From NCBI GenBank assembly GCA_963699305.1, contig OY969431.1, positions 124,001 through 188,000 of the forward strand: a stretch of DNA of 64,000 nucleotides, in the 5' to 3' direction. This document shows positions 1 through 9,087 of this stretch, piece by piece (positions within the stretch are counted from its first letter, which is position 1; each line of letters begins with the position of its first letter). The notes under the pieces are model-generated. The model was not told the origin of the DNA, did not search any database, and worked only from the letters and a program-made list of their open reading frames with translations. The position numbers were made by a program, and so were the translations under genes. This stretch comes from JBGQAS01 sp963699305 (GTDB lineage Bacteria; Chloroflexota; Anaerolineae; Anaerolineales; Anaerolineaceae).

Positions 1-1
1 G

Positions 2-97
2 GATGCTGTGGATACCATCGTTTTGGAAGCGGACCGCAAGGCGTTTGTCACTGCGGAGGATGTTCGCCCGGTACGCAGGGGATTCTGGCGGGCTTAA
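2..97 (+). CDS. C-terminal end of an unrecognised protein (5' part outside window)
   Basis: Frame 2 is open from the window edge to a TAA at 95-97. It gives about 31 residues, starting DAVDTIVLEADRK and ending RRGFWRA. A strong intrinsic terminator follows at once, which supports this as a real gene end. Too little is present to name a family. Confidence 0.6.
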   Translation, partial: DAVDTIVLEADRKAFVTAEDVRPVRRGFWRA

Positions 98-108
98 GCG
101 AATCAAAG

Positions 109-136
109 GAGGCACCAAAAGTGCCTCTTTTTTTTT
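109..136 (+). terminator. Rho-independent terminator
   Basis: A 7-bp stem, GAGGCAC/GTGCCTC, has a CAAAA loop and is followed by nine T. It ends the upstream partial gene and separates it from sbcD. Confidence 0.9.
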
Positions 137-193
137 CAAGTACAATAGAAGGGGAATCCATATTACGGGGCAGGGAGCTCCGCGTTCGATTAA

Positions 194-1449
194 ATGATCA
201 AATTACTCCATTTTGCCGACGCCCATATCGATATCTCCAGCCAGGGAAAACGCGATCCGGATACCGGTTTGCCGGTGAGGGTTTTGGATTTCCTTTCTGC
301 GCTGGACACCCTTGTCGATGCGGCCATTTCGGAAAAAGTCGACCTGGTGATCTTTGCTGGGGATGCCTACAAGGATCGCACACCCGCGCCAACCTACGTA
401 CGGGAATGGGAAAAACGGATCATCCGCATTTCCCGAGCGGGAATTCCAACACTTCTTCTGGTGGGCAACCATGATATCTCGCCGGCAGCCGGGCGTGCCA
501 ATACCCTGCACGATTTTGATACGCTGCAGGTACCGCTGGTCAAAGTCATTCATCAACCTTCATTTTTCAAACCCGAAGAATTATGGGGATTGCCGCTACA
601 AGTTATTGGGATCCCTTACATAACCCGTTCGGCTTTAGCTGCCAGCGGTCTGGTGAAAAATGGCGATGCTGGGCAGTTGTACGAGGAAATTGAAGTTCGG
701 ATCAAGGAATTACTTGATACCTGGTTGTCCGAACGGGATAAAACTCTACCTACCATCCTGACCGCCCATGCCTCCATCCAGGGAGCTATATATGGGCAGG
801 AACGCAGCGTTATTTTGGGCAACGACCTGACACTCTCCGGTTCAATGGTAAAAGATTCGCGCCTGGACTATGTTGCCATGGGGCATATCCATAAAGCGCA
901 GGATGTGAATTTGGGAAAGCACCCACCGGTTGTGTACCCCGGTTCGATTGAAAGGGTGGATTTTGGCGAGATCCGCGATGAAAAGTTTTTTGTCATTGCA
1001 TCAGTGGAAAAAGGAAAAACGGAATATACATTTCAACCGTTACATGGCAGGCAATTTCTGGATATTTCCGTGGATTTTTCTCAACCTGCGAGCATGCCGG
1101 ATGCAGCAGAGTTCATGAAACGCATCATGGATGCCATGCCAGGAAAAGAGAAACTCTACAACGCCATTGTGCGTTTGACGGTCGAATTTCCGCGGGACTG
1201 GGAGAAATTATTGGATGAACCAGCATTACGTGAGTTAACCGGCAATGCGTTTGAATTTCATTTGGTCAAGCACCCACTGCGGGAAGCACGCATTCGACTT
1301 CCGGCGGGTAAAGACCTGGCGAGCATGTCAAGCATGGAATTACTGGACGTGTATTTAAAAACCATTAAACAAACGCGAGCGATGCAGAAGAAATCCGATA
1401 TTTGGCGAACAGGATATTTTCATCAAGCGAGGCAGGGAAATTGGAATGA
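194..1449 (+). CDS. sbcD: DNA double-strand break repair nuclease SbcD (Mre11-like), broken by a late frameshift
   Basis: This is the metallophosphoesterase subunit of the SbcCD (Mre11-Rad50) complex, which cleaves hairpins and processes DNA ends. Visible Mn-binding motifs are D9/H11 in HFADAHID, GD at 56-57, GNHD at 91-94, H192 and GHIH at 230-233. The annotated frame reads through to 1576, deep into the next gene. A one-base slip at about 1379 instead gives a family-like tail (DAEEIRYLANRIF...) ending at TGA 1447-1449. That stop overlaps the next ATG (1446) as ATGA. I take the reconstructed 418-aa form as correct; the break is probably a missing base. A likely -10 (TACAAT) lies at 141-146. 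sbcC follows two genes on, separated by a CorC-like gene. Confidence 0.9.
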
Positions 1450-2789
1450 TTACATTTATAGAAATAATGGTCATTTTGCTTCTGATCTCTGCAAATGGTT
1501 TTTTTGCCATGGCAGAGATTGCACTCATTTCCGCCCGACGTCTTCGTTTGCAGCAACTGGCAGAAGAGGGCGATAAACGGGCAGTGATTGCCCTGGAGCT
1601 TACCAAATCTATTAATAGGTTACTTTCCACGGCTCAGGTTGGGATCACGCTGGTGGGTATCCTGACGGGTGCATTGGGTGGAGCAACCCTCGGTGACAAG
1701 CTGGCTGTCGTTCTGGCGCAGGTAACCTTCCTGAAACCGTACAGCCAGGGGTTAGCGATTGCCCTGGTGGTCATCATCATCACATATTTTTCATTGGTGG
1801 TCGGTGAATTGATCCCCAAACGGGTGGCGTTGAGCCGACCGGAGCAAACTGCTTTGAAGGTTGCCAAGGCCATGCGCGTTTTGGAAGTCATCTCCCGACC
1901 CATTGTCAATCTACTCAGCCATTCGACAGACCTTGGACTAAAAATCCTTCGGGTAAAGCCGGTCGATCGCCTGCCAGTTACCGAGGAGGAGATCAAGATA
2001 CTGCTGGAAGAAGGCACCCGCGTGGGTGTGATCGAGGAAGCCGAACAGGATATGCTCGAAGGCGTGATGCGCTTTGGCGACCGCACCATCGACGATATCA
2101 TGTCTCCACGCACGGAGATAGAATGGATTGACCTGGACGAACCATTGAGCAAGATCATTTCCCAGGTGCGCAAGAGCAAGCATACCCGCTTTCCGGCTGC
2201 CCATGGCGATCTGGATGAAGTGCAGGGGATTTTGATCTCCAGAGAATTTCTATCGAGTTGCATTCAAACTCCAAAGGTCGATCTGATAAAGCTCCTGCGT
2301 AAACCGCTATTCATGCCGGAAACCATGTCAGCTTTGAAGGCTCTTGAACTTTTTAAGGTCAACAGCGAGGAAATTGCACTGGTAATCGATGAATACGGCG
2401 GTACGCTTGGCCTGGTCACCCTGCACGACGTGTTGACGGAGATCGTCGGTGAACTGCCATTGATGGGTGAGGAAGCAGAACCTCAGATATTGGAGCGCGA
2501 GGATGGCTCCTGGTTGTTGGATGGTTTGCTTCCGGTGGAGGAATTGAAAGATCTACTGGAATTGGATGAACTACCCGATGAAGATAAAGTGGGATATCAG
2601 ACGGTTGGAGGATTGGTGATGAGCCAATTGGATGGGATCCCCGTCTCTGGAGAACATTTCACTTGGAAGAACCATCGATTTGAAGTGGTTGACATGGATG
2701 AGCGCAGGGTGGACAAGGTGCTCGTAACGGAAATTCCTGCAAAGCTAGATGAGAAAAATCCGAAAAAGAAAACCGGCGCGAAGAAGTAA
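1446..2789 (+). CDS. CNNM/CorC-HlyC family membrane protein with CBS pair
   Basis: 447 aa. The N-terminal CNNM (DUF21) domain has several hydrophobic segments in the first ~170 residues (ANGFFAMAEIALIS is typical). A CBS pair follows at about residues 205-330, then a C-terminal CorC_HlyC transporter-associated domain at about 345-430. The family is linked to Mg2+/Co2+ export or homeostasis, although older annotations say hemolysin. The gene starts on the sbcD stop and ends 6 nt before sbcC, so it sits inside the sbcDC operon. That placement is unusual and need not mean a repair function. Confidence 0.9.
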   Translation: MITFIEIMVILLLISANGFFAMAEIALISARRLRLQQLAEEGDKRAVIALELTKSINRLLSTAQVGITLVGILTGALGGATLGDKLAVVLAQVTFLKPYSQGLAIALVVIIITYFSLVVGELIPKRVALSRPEQTALKVAKAMRVLEVISRPIVNLLSHSTDLGLKILRVKPVDRLPVTEEEIKILLEEGTRVGVIEEAEQDMLEGVMRFGDRTIDDIMSPRTEIEWIDLDEPLSKIISQVRKSKHTRFPAAHGDLDEVQGILISREFLSSCIQTPKVDLIKLLRKPLFMPETMSALKALELFKVNSEEIALVIDEYGGTLGLVTLHDVLTEIVGELPLMGEEAEPQILEREDGSWLLDGLLPVEELKDLLELDELPDEDKVGYQTVGGLVMSQLDGIPVSGEHFTWKNHRFEVVDMDERRVDKVLVTEIPAKLDEKNPKKKTGAKK

Positions 2790-2795
2790 TCCACA

Positions 2796-5360
2796 ATGAA
2801 ACCAGTCCGTTTGACCATTTCCGGGTTTTTGTCGTATGCATCGAAAGTGGAGGTGGATTTTGAGCAGTTCCAGCTTGCCTGTATTTCCGGTGCAAACGGA
2901 GCGGGGAAATCAAGCCTGCTCGACGCGATAACCTGGGTGCTGTTCGGAAAAGCACGCGCAAAAGACGAAGACATTATCAACAAGCAATCCAAGAGAGCGG
3001 AAGTTGAGCTGGTTTTTGAATATGAGGGACAGCGTTACCGGGTTCAGCGGGTCAAACCTGAAACGAAGACAGCCATGCTGGAATTTGCTCTACAAACCGC
3101 GGATGGCAGCTGGAAACCGCTGACGGAATCTTCAGTCACCCGCACCGAAGAGGCCATCTGTTCCACCCTACGAATGGATTTTGAATTATTCACCAACGCT
3201 TCCTTTTTCCTGCAAGGGAAAGCGGACCAATTTACGCAACAGAACCCAACCAACCGCAAGCGCATCCTCGGAAGCATCCTGGGATTGGACCAATGGGAAA
3301 CCTATCGGGACGCTGCGATGCAAAATGAGAGGATTTGTGAAGACGAAGTAAAGGAAATTGAAGGTGTATTGGTAGAAATCAACGAAGAACTTACGCAGGC
3401 TGAAGACCGTAAAAAAGCTCTCGAACAGATCGATAAGGAGTTGAGGCAGATCAGCACATTACGTTCCAGCAAAGAATCAGAGCTGGATAATCTAAAAAAG
3501 ACTGCGGCATTGCTGGAGCAGACACGACAAGCGCTTGCGGTTCAGGAAACCGGCATTATTAATCTTCAACAACGTCAGGATGATTTAAAGGTAAAACGGA
3601 GTGAGCGCGAAAAGGAAAGAACAGCACATGAATCATTCATCACATCATCTGCCAGGATCCAGGATGAATATAACGAATGGCAAAAGATCCGCAAGGAAGT
3701 AGACGCCTGGCAGATACTGGCTGAAAAATTCCACCTGCTGGATACGAAAAGACAGCAACAGATGCACCTGGTGGAAATTGAACACACCCGATTGAACGAA
3801 AACCTCAAGAATTTGACACAGCAACATGAGAAAGTACAGAAGACGGAAAAAGACCTGGCACCACTTGTCAAATTGATTGAAAAAACCCGATTAGAGATCG
3901 GTTTGCTCGAAAACAAACTAGAAGAAAAAGAAGCGCTGGAAAAGGAAAAAGAAGAAATCCAAAGCAAGATTGCAGGGTTGAGCGCTGAAAATAAACGCTT
4001 GAATGAAGAAATGATACAGAAAAAAGTGCAAATCACACAGTTGAGCGCGGAAAAAGGAGCAGATTGTCCGCTTTGTAAACAACCCCTGGCGGACCATGAC
4101 CGGAAAAGACTGGTCGCTGAAATCCAAGCAGATGGAAAAACCAAAGGCGATGCTTTCCGCACCAACGAAAAGGAGTTGAAAGCTCTGGGATCACGCAGTA
4201 CCGAGTTGGATAAAAAACTTTCCTCGCTGAAAAAAAATGAAACAGAGCATTCCAGATTGTTGCAGCAGCTTGCAGAATTACAAACCCGGTGTGATAGCAG
4301 CGAGGTATTGATCGCGGATTGGAATGAATCCGGTTCAAGACGACTTGCTGAAATAACCCTTTCCCTTGAGAAAAACAGCTTTGCTAAAGAAGCCCGACTG
4401 AAGATGGCAGAATTGGATGAACTAATTTCTTCCTCAGGGTATGATGTGGAAAAGCATAAAGCGGCACAGGAAAACGAACTTAAGGGACGCTCGATTGAGA
4501 ATGAGATGCGATCACTCACCCAAGCTAATGCCGCGCTTGAACCACTGAAAAGAGAGATTGATGATTTGAGCAAGCAAATCGATTCCGATGAGAACGAGCT
4601 TAGAAAATCCAAGGCTCACTTTGAAAAAGCTTCCAAGGAATTTGAGCATGAATTCAGCAAACAACCTGATCTGGCGGGACTTCAGAACGGGGTTGCAGAT
4701 GCCAAGACCCGCGAAAATGAACTACGCATGGAGATGGGCGCTGCCAAGCAAAAAGTGGAAGTTTTGAAGTCATTGGAAGAAAACAAGAATGAAAAAGAAG
4801 CCAGAAAAGGCGAGCTCAACCGCCAGATGGCACTGCTGCAGATTTTGGAGCGGGCATTTGGAAAAGATGGCATCCCGGCGCAGTTGATTGCGGAAGCACT
4901 CCCTGAAATTGAGCAGCGCGCCAATGACATTCTCGATAAACTGAGTGCGGGAGGTATGTCCGTGCGCTTTGAAGCCCAGCGGGAGTACAAGGATAAGAAC
5001 CGTGAGGATAAAAAAGAGACCCTCGATATCATCCTAAGCGATGCCTCCGGTCCGCGCCCGTATGAGTTGTTCTCCGGTGGAGAAGCATTTCGGGCAAATT
5101 TTGCCATCCGGCTGGCACTATCTCACCTATTGGCACAACGCGCCGGCGCGCGGCTGCAAACCCTGGTGATTGACGAAGGCTTTGGCAGCCAGGATGCCGA
5201 TGGCAGGCAGAAACTGATCGAAGCCATCCATCATATCCAGGGCGATTTTGAAAAAATCCTGATCATTACCCACCTCGATGAGCTCAAGGACGCATTCCCG
5301 GCGCGCATCGAGGTTGAGAAAACCGTGCACGGTTCGGAAGTCAAGGTGATAGTGGTATGA
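2796..5360 (+). CDS. sbcC: DNA repair ATPase SbcC (Rad50-like)
   Basis: 854 aa SMC-type ATPase, partner of SbcD. Walker A is GANGAGKS at residues 32-39. Long charged coiled coils flank a zinc hook CPLC at residues 424-427. The ABC signature FSGGEAFR and a Walker B with IDEGFGSQD stand near the C terminus. The length is shorter than E. coli SbcC (~1050) but normal for Rad50-like bacterial forms. It starts 6 nt after the CorC gene and its TGA overlaps the ATG of the next glycosyltransferase. Confidence 0.95.
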   Translation: MKPVRLTISGFLSYASKVEVDFEQFQLACISGANGAGKSSLLDAITWVLFGKARAKDEDIINKQSKRAEVELVFEYEGQRYRVQRVKPETKTAMLEFALQTADGSWKPLTESSVTRTEEAICSTLRMDFELFTNASFFLQGKADQFTQQNPTNRKRILGSILGLDQWETYRDAAMQNERICEDEVKEIEGVLVEINEELTQAEDRKKALEQIDKELRQISTLRSSKESELDNLKKTAALLEQTRQALAVQETGIINLQQRQDDLKVKRSEREKERTAHESFITSSARIQDEYNEWQKIRKEVDAWQILAEKFHLLDTKRQQQMHLVEIEHTRLNENLKNLTQQHEKVQKTEKDLAPLVKLIEKTRLEIGLLENKLEEKEALEKEKEEIQSKIAGLSAENKRLNEEMIQKKVQITQLSAEKGADCPLCKQPLADHDRKRLVAEIQADGKTKGDAFRTNEKELKALGSRSTELDKKLSSLKKNETEHSRLLQQLAELQTRCDSSEVLIADWNESGSRRLAEITLSLEKNSFAKEARLKMAELDELISSSGYDVEKHKAAQENELKGRSIENEMRSLTQANAALEPLKREIDDLSKQIDSDENELRKSKAHFEKASKEFEHEFSKQPDLAGLQNGVADAKTRENELRMEMGAAKQKVEVLKSLEENKNEKEARKGELNRQMALLQILERAFGKDGIPAQLIAEALPEIEQRANDILDKLSAGGMSVRFEAQREYKDKNREDKKETLDIILSDASGPRPYELFSGGEAFRANFAIRLALSHLLAQRAGARLQTLVIDEGFGSQDADGRQKLIEAIHHIQGDFEKILIITHLDELKDAFPARIEVEKTVHGSEVKVIVV

Positions 5361-6463
5361 AATCCATCCCTGTCCGGCTTGGCGTTTTACAGCGTGTGTT
5401 ACCCGAGTACCGGGTGCCTTTCTTTGAATTGCTGGCAGATCAGTGCCCGGGTGGTTTTGGCCTGTTCGCAGGTAAAACGCAACCGGGTGAGGGTATCCTT
5501 GAAGCCCATTCTCTACAAAAAGGCACATTATTTCCGGCTCATAATCACTATTTATTTGGCGGTCGAAAATATCTCGTACGGCAAAGCAACGTGATGGAGT
5601 GGCTGGAACAATGGCAACCCGAGGTGATGGTGGCAGAAGCCAGTCCCCGCATCATCAATCTCCGTGCTGCCATCCGCTGGATGCACGCTCGCAACCGTAA
5701 AGTGATCGGCTGGGGGCTGGGAGTGGCGCTGGGAAGGAAGCTGCCGGGATTGAAAAAAACTTTCCGCGAGCAGTTCATTTCACAATTCGATGCCCTGCTG
5801 GCATATAGTACCGCCGGTAAGGAAGCATATATGGAATTGGGTCTCACGGGTGAAAAAATATTTGTGTCACCCAATGCAGTAACGTCACACCCTGCCTGGA
5901 AGATGCCGGAGCGTAAAAATCTATTCAAGGAAAATATTCCAACCTTGTTGTTTGTTGGCAGGCTGGTGAAACAAAAACGGATCGATGTCCTGCTGCACGC
6001 CTGTGCCGACTTGAGGAAATCGCTGCAACTGCGCCTTGTTATTGTCGGTGATGGACCCGACCGGCAGCCAATGCAATCACTGGCTGCGGAGATTTTTCCG
6101 GAAGCGCGTTTTACCGGTGATCTGCGCGGGGAAGAATTGGCACATGAATTTCGGGAAGCAGATTTGTTCATCCTGCCCGGTTTGGGCGGGCTGGCGGTGC
6201 AGCAGGCGATGAGTTATGCGCTGCCGATTATCGCCGCACAAGCAGATGGCACGCAGGCTGACCTTGTCCGCAGCGGAAATGGCTGGCAAATACCAACGGG
6301 TGAGACGGCTGTACTGGCGCGCACAATCAGAATTGCACTGAACGATGTACCCCGATTACGGAAGATGGGCAGTGAATCCTTCCGCATTGTTTCTGAAGAG
6401 ATCAACCTGGAAGCAATGGTGGATGCCTTCGCCCGTGCTGTTGAATCCGTCCAAGCGAGTTAA
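5357..6463 (+). CDS. GT4-type glycosyltransferase
   Basis: 368 aa, two Rossmann halves (GT-B fold). The C-terminal half has LLFVGRLVKQKRIDVLL, a VIVGDGP turn and an acidic ADLFILPG segment typical of GT4 enzymes. It overlaps the sbcC stop by 4 nt (ATGA), so translation is coupled. Substrate is unknown; with the next gene it probably builds a surface glycan. No signal peptide is visible. Confidence 0.85.
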   Translation: MKSIPVRLGVLQRVLPEYRVPFFELLADQCPGGFGLFAGKTQPGEGILEAHSLQKGTLFPAHNHYLFGGRKYLVRQSNVMEWLEQWQPEVMVAEASPRIINLRAAIRWMHARNRKVIGWGLGVALGRKLPGLKKTFREQFISQFDALLAYSTAGKEAYMELGLTGEKIFVSPNAVTSHPAWKMPERKNLFKENIPTLLFVGRLVKQKRIDVLLHACADLRKSLQLRLVIVGDGPDRQPMQSLAAEIFPEARFTGDLRGEELAHEFREADLFILPGLGGLAVQQAMSYALPIIAAQADGTQADLVRSGNGWQIPTGETAVLARTIRIALNDVPRLRKMGSESFRIVSEEINLEAMVDAFARAVESVQAS

Positions 6464-6472
6464 TTGACGAAG

Positions 6473-7702
6473 ATGAGTAACACGATGCATATTTTATTGT
6501 TGGCGGATGGGCGCAGCCCGATCACCTTGCAGTGGCTGAAGATTCTAAATTCACTTGATTATCACGTCAGCCTGATCACCACATTTCCATGTGTTCGCCC
6601 TGAGGGGTTGCAGGAATTTCATGTGCTTTCTTTTGCGTTTGCCGGACTGGGCGGTAGCCAGGCAACCATTCATGCATCATCCAAAAAACAGGGCAGGGGT
6701 TGGGTGAAGCAATTGCGCAAATTCCTGGTAACCCTGCGTGCGTTGATTGCCCCATTGATGCTGCCATTCACGCTGCCTAAAGTTCGCTCACTGGTACAGA
6801 AGATCAAGCCTGATCTGGTGCATGCCTTGCGGATTCCATTCGAGGGGATGCTGGGGGTTGGAGTGCCCGCAAAGTTCCCACTGGTCATTTCCATTTGGGG
6901 GAATGATTTGACACTGCATGCCAGGCGAACCGCAGCCATGCGAACATGGACGCAGCGGGCTTTGTATAGGGCAAATGGATTAATGGCGGACACGCGCCGG
7001 GATATCCGCCTGGCAAGCGGACGCGGCTTTCGGCCAACTAGACCAACCTTGGTTGTACCCGGTGGTGGAGGGATCGATATCCGGGATTTTCGTTCCTGCC
7101 GGCTGGATCCCAAGCTTATCAAGGATGTACCCAAGGACGCAAGATTGATCATCAATCCGCGCGGCATGCGCCTGTATGTGCGCAACGATACGTTCTTCAA
7201 AGCCATTCCGAAAGTGCTCGCATTGCACCCGGAAGCTTTCTTCCTGTGCCCTTCGATGGCTGGTCAACCGCAGGCTGAAGCCTGGTTGCGCCGCTTGCAC
7301 ATAGAAAAAAGGGTATTGCTGCTTCCCGACTTGCCCCAGCGTCAGCTGTGGGCACTGTTCCGCAAATCGGAGATTTCCATCTCCGTTTCCGAGCATGACG
7401 GCACACCTAATTCGCTGCTGGAAGCCATGACAGCCGGATGCTTGCCGGTGTTGGGCGATTTGGAATCATTACGGGAGTGGATCACACCGGGTGTGAACGG
7501 ATTGCTCGTCCCTCCCGATGATGAGCAATTGCTGGCGGAGGCAATCATCCTTGGGCTGGAACATCCGGAGGTAGTGGAAAAAGCAAAAAAGATTAACCTG
7601 GAATTGGTCAAAGAAAGAGCCAATCGGGAAAAGGCGGCTTCTGCAATCTACGGATTTTATCAACAAGTGTCAGGGATTAAAGATGAAAAAATCCCAATGT
7701 AG
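6473..7702 (+). CDS. GT4-type glycosyltransferase
   Basis: About 410 aa GT-B glycosyltransferase. The N terminus is HILLLADGRSP and the C-terminal nucleotide-sugar half contains SEHDGTPNSLLEAMTAGCLP, the E-x7-E region of GT4. The frame opens at a TTG at 6464, directly after the previous stop; in-frame ATGs lie at 6473 and 6485. None has a clear ribosome site, so the exact start is uncertain. It is co-directional and abutting with the preceding glycosyltransferase, probably one operon. Confidence 0.85.
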   Translation: MSNTMHILLLADGRSPITLQWLKILNSLDYHVSLITTFPCVRPEGLQEFHVLSFAFAGLGGSQATIHASSKKQGRGWVKQLRKFLVTLRALIAPLMLPFTLPKVRSLVQKIKPDLVHALRIPFEGMLGVGVPAKFPLVISIWGNDLTLHARRTAAMRTWTQRALYRANGLMADTRRDIRLASGRGFRPTRPTLVVPGGGGIDIRDFRSCRLDPKLIKDVPKDARLIINPRGMRLYVRNDTFFKAIPKVLALHPEAFFLCPSMAGQPQAEAWLRRLHIEKRVLLLPDLPQRQLWALFRKSEISISVSEHDGTPNSLLEAMTAGCLPVLGDLESLREWITPGVNGLLVPPDDEQLLAEAIILGLEHPEVVEKAKKINLELVKERANREKAASAIYGFYQQVSGIKDEKIPM

Positions 7703-7726
7703 GGTAAATTCAAAATAACATATAAC

Positions 7727-7754
7727 TGTAACCCCAACTTTCACCTTGCGTATA
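7727..7754 (+). promoter_or_regulatory. ECF-sigma-like promoter
   Basis: -35 TGTAAC (7727-7732), exactly 16 nt, then -10 CGTATA (7749-7754). The same architecture occurs twice in the PspC/sensor intergenic region near 20.8 kb. It matches the known ECF pattern TGNAAC-N16-CGTA, as in Bacillus SigW-like promoters. Confidence 0.7.
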
Positions 7755-7782
7755 TATGGTTGGAAGAATCAAGGAGGTTGCC

Positions 7783-7980
7783 ATGAGACGACAACAAGGA
7801 TGCCTGGCAGGGTTTGGAGAGATGTTTTTATTCGGCTGGTTTTTCCGTTGGCTGCAGCGGACGTTTGGCTATCGAAGCGGAAGCTGCATGGGATGCGGGT
7901 GTGGGACGATCATCCTGATCGTTTCCATTATGGTCACGCTATCCATCATTTTCAAAACCAATTGGTTCCGTTTATGGTAG
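7783..7980 (+). CDS. Small Cys-rich membrane protein, unrecognised
   Basis: 65 aa. I start it at the ATG at 7783 because AAGGAGG lies 5 nt upstream (7771-7777); a longer frame from 7756 lacks a site. One strong transmembrane helix (about residues 40-58) follows a CMGCGCG cluster, and the end is aromatic/basic. It is preceded by an ECF-like promoter and followed by a terminator hairpin, so it is monocistronic. Function unknown; the promoter suggests an envelope-stress role (inference). Confidence 0.7.
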   Translation: MRRQQGCLAGFGEMFLFGWFFRWLQRTFGYRSGSCMGCGCGTIILIVSIMVTLSIIFKTNWFRLW

Positions 7981-8004
7981 TGGAAAAGCAAACAAATTAT
8001 AACT

Positions 8005-8028
8005 GGGCTGTAACAGCCCTGTTTTGTT
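8005..8028 (+). terminator. Intrinsic terminator
   Basis: GGGCTG-TAA-CAGCCC stem followed by TGTTTTGTT, between the converging small membrane protein gene and the CYTH gene. Confidence 0.7.
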
Positions 8029-8029
8029 A

Positions 8030-8641
8030 TTAATCGGCCGGTGTGATGCCGAGATCTGTAACTGCAGCAGTGATACCGTCAAATTCGGCGAAGGTGAGGT
8101 TTTTTAGGGTCAAACCGCGTTTGGAAACGAACTGTGAAAACAAGGCAAGATAACTCAGAACACAACGTGCGTCCCAGTGAAGGGATAGCAACCTGGCTAT
8201 GGCTTCGATCGACTTTTCATCCGGACCTTCGAGTTCGCAAAAATTCCCGAAGGGCAGTTCATCCAAAACCACTTCCACGTTGCCCAGCTGGTAGGTTGTG
8301 CGCCACTTTTCGTACGAGACGACAACCTGAAAACCCAGTGCTTCCAGGAAATTACGGGCAGATGGAAAATCGTTCACTTCTAATTCAATTTCGTCACGGA
8401 TGGCGACATTCTGCAGGGGCTGGGTGGGACCCTTGTAAGTAAGCCGGATGCGTTCATCTTTGCGCAAACGCAATACCTGCTGGTTGTACACCAGCCTGCC
8501 ATCCGGTGTATCGAACCGAAGATTAATTTCAAATACACGCGGGCGCTTTAAAACAGCTCCCAGCGATACCAACCGTTGACGAATTGCATCCGGGTGGTTG
8601 AGATAAAACTTGGCTTCAATCTCCTGGTGGAGATCATTCAT
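8030..8641 (-). CDS. CYTH domain protein (class IV adenylate cyclase/ thiamine-triphosphatase-like)
   Basis: 203 aa. The N-terminal EIEAKF (residues 7-12) is the ExExK signature of the CYTH tunnel-fold superfamily, which binds triphosphate substrates and divalent metal. Further charged strands (RLRKDERIRLTYKG, RDEIELEV, EVVLDELPFGNFCELEG) match the CyaB-like pattern. The last ~40 residues look like an extension. Substrate (ATP, inorganic or thiamine triphosphate) cannot be told from sequence. It abuts the next gene upstream (8641), so it is probably co-transcribed. Confidence 0.85.
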   Translation of the reverse strand: MNDLHQEIEAKFYLNHPDAIRQRLVSLGAVLKRPRVFEINLRFDTPDGRLVYNQQVLRLRKDERIRLTYKGPTQPLQNVAIRDEIELEVNDFPSARNFLEALGFQVVVSYEKWRTTYQLGNVEVVLDELPFGNFCELEGPDEKSIEAIARLLSLHWDARCVLSYLALFSQFVSKRGLTLKNLTFAEFDGITAAVTDLGITPAD

Positions 8642-9087
8642 TAATTTTGATCCTCCACTGACGGTCTTGCCGGGAACGTGGCGAATAAAGTCGAGTAGAT
8701 AAAGAGTACCAACACCAGGTTGAAAATTACATCAAATAACCAGTTGGACAACGATGCCCTATTGCGTTGCATCAGCAACCTCTCCAGCCAAAACCATGCT
8801 GAAAATAATCCAGTACCGATACCGCACAGCCAGAATCCCCAGCTTTTGTTAAGCCAGAGACCGATGCCGGAAGCAAATCCAACCATGCACCAGGCTGCGC
8901 CACTGAGAGCGAGATATATGGCGATCGGTTTCTCGCTTACCTGTGTATAAAAGGATCCATGTTGCAGCGCTTGTTCCAGCCGTACTGCGCTCAGGCAGCC
9001 GAACAAGAGCACAACAAAAATCAAAGCCTTGAGGATGAAGGGAGTGCGAGGTCTGGATTTCTTTTTTAGCGGGGTGTGCATGACCAT
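8641..9087 (-). CDS. Membrane protein, unrecognised
   Basis: About 148 aa with four predicted transmembrane segments and a basic N terminus (KKKSRPR). I start it at 9087 because that ATG overlaps the stop of the upstream glycosyltransferase as TAATG; a longer frame from 9108 has no such support. It lies between the glycosyltransferase and the CYTH gene in one minus-strand operon. No family recognised. Confidence 0.7.
   Translation of the reverse strand: MVMHTPLKKKSRPRTPFILKALIFVVLLFGCLSAVRLEQALQHGSFYTQVSEKPIAIYLALSGAAWCMVGFASGIGLWLNKSWGFWLCGIGTGLFSAWFWLERLLMQRNRASLSNWLFDVIFNLVLVLFIYSTLFATFPARPSVEDQN

Noticed and set aside
203..556. Overlapping reverse-strand open frames across sbcD, sbcC, gatA and others
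   Set aside because: They mirror strong coding frames on the opposite strand and have neither ribosome sites nor family motifs.
1450..1576. C-terminal extension of SbcD
   Set aside because: It is an out-of-frame reading of the next gene; the other frame gives a family-like tail ending exactly at the next ATG.
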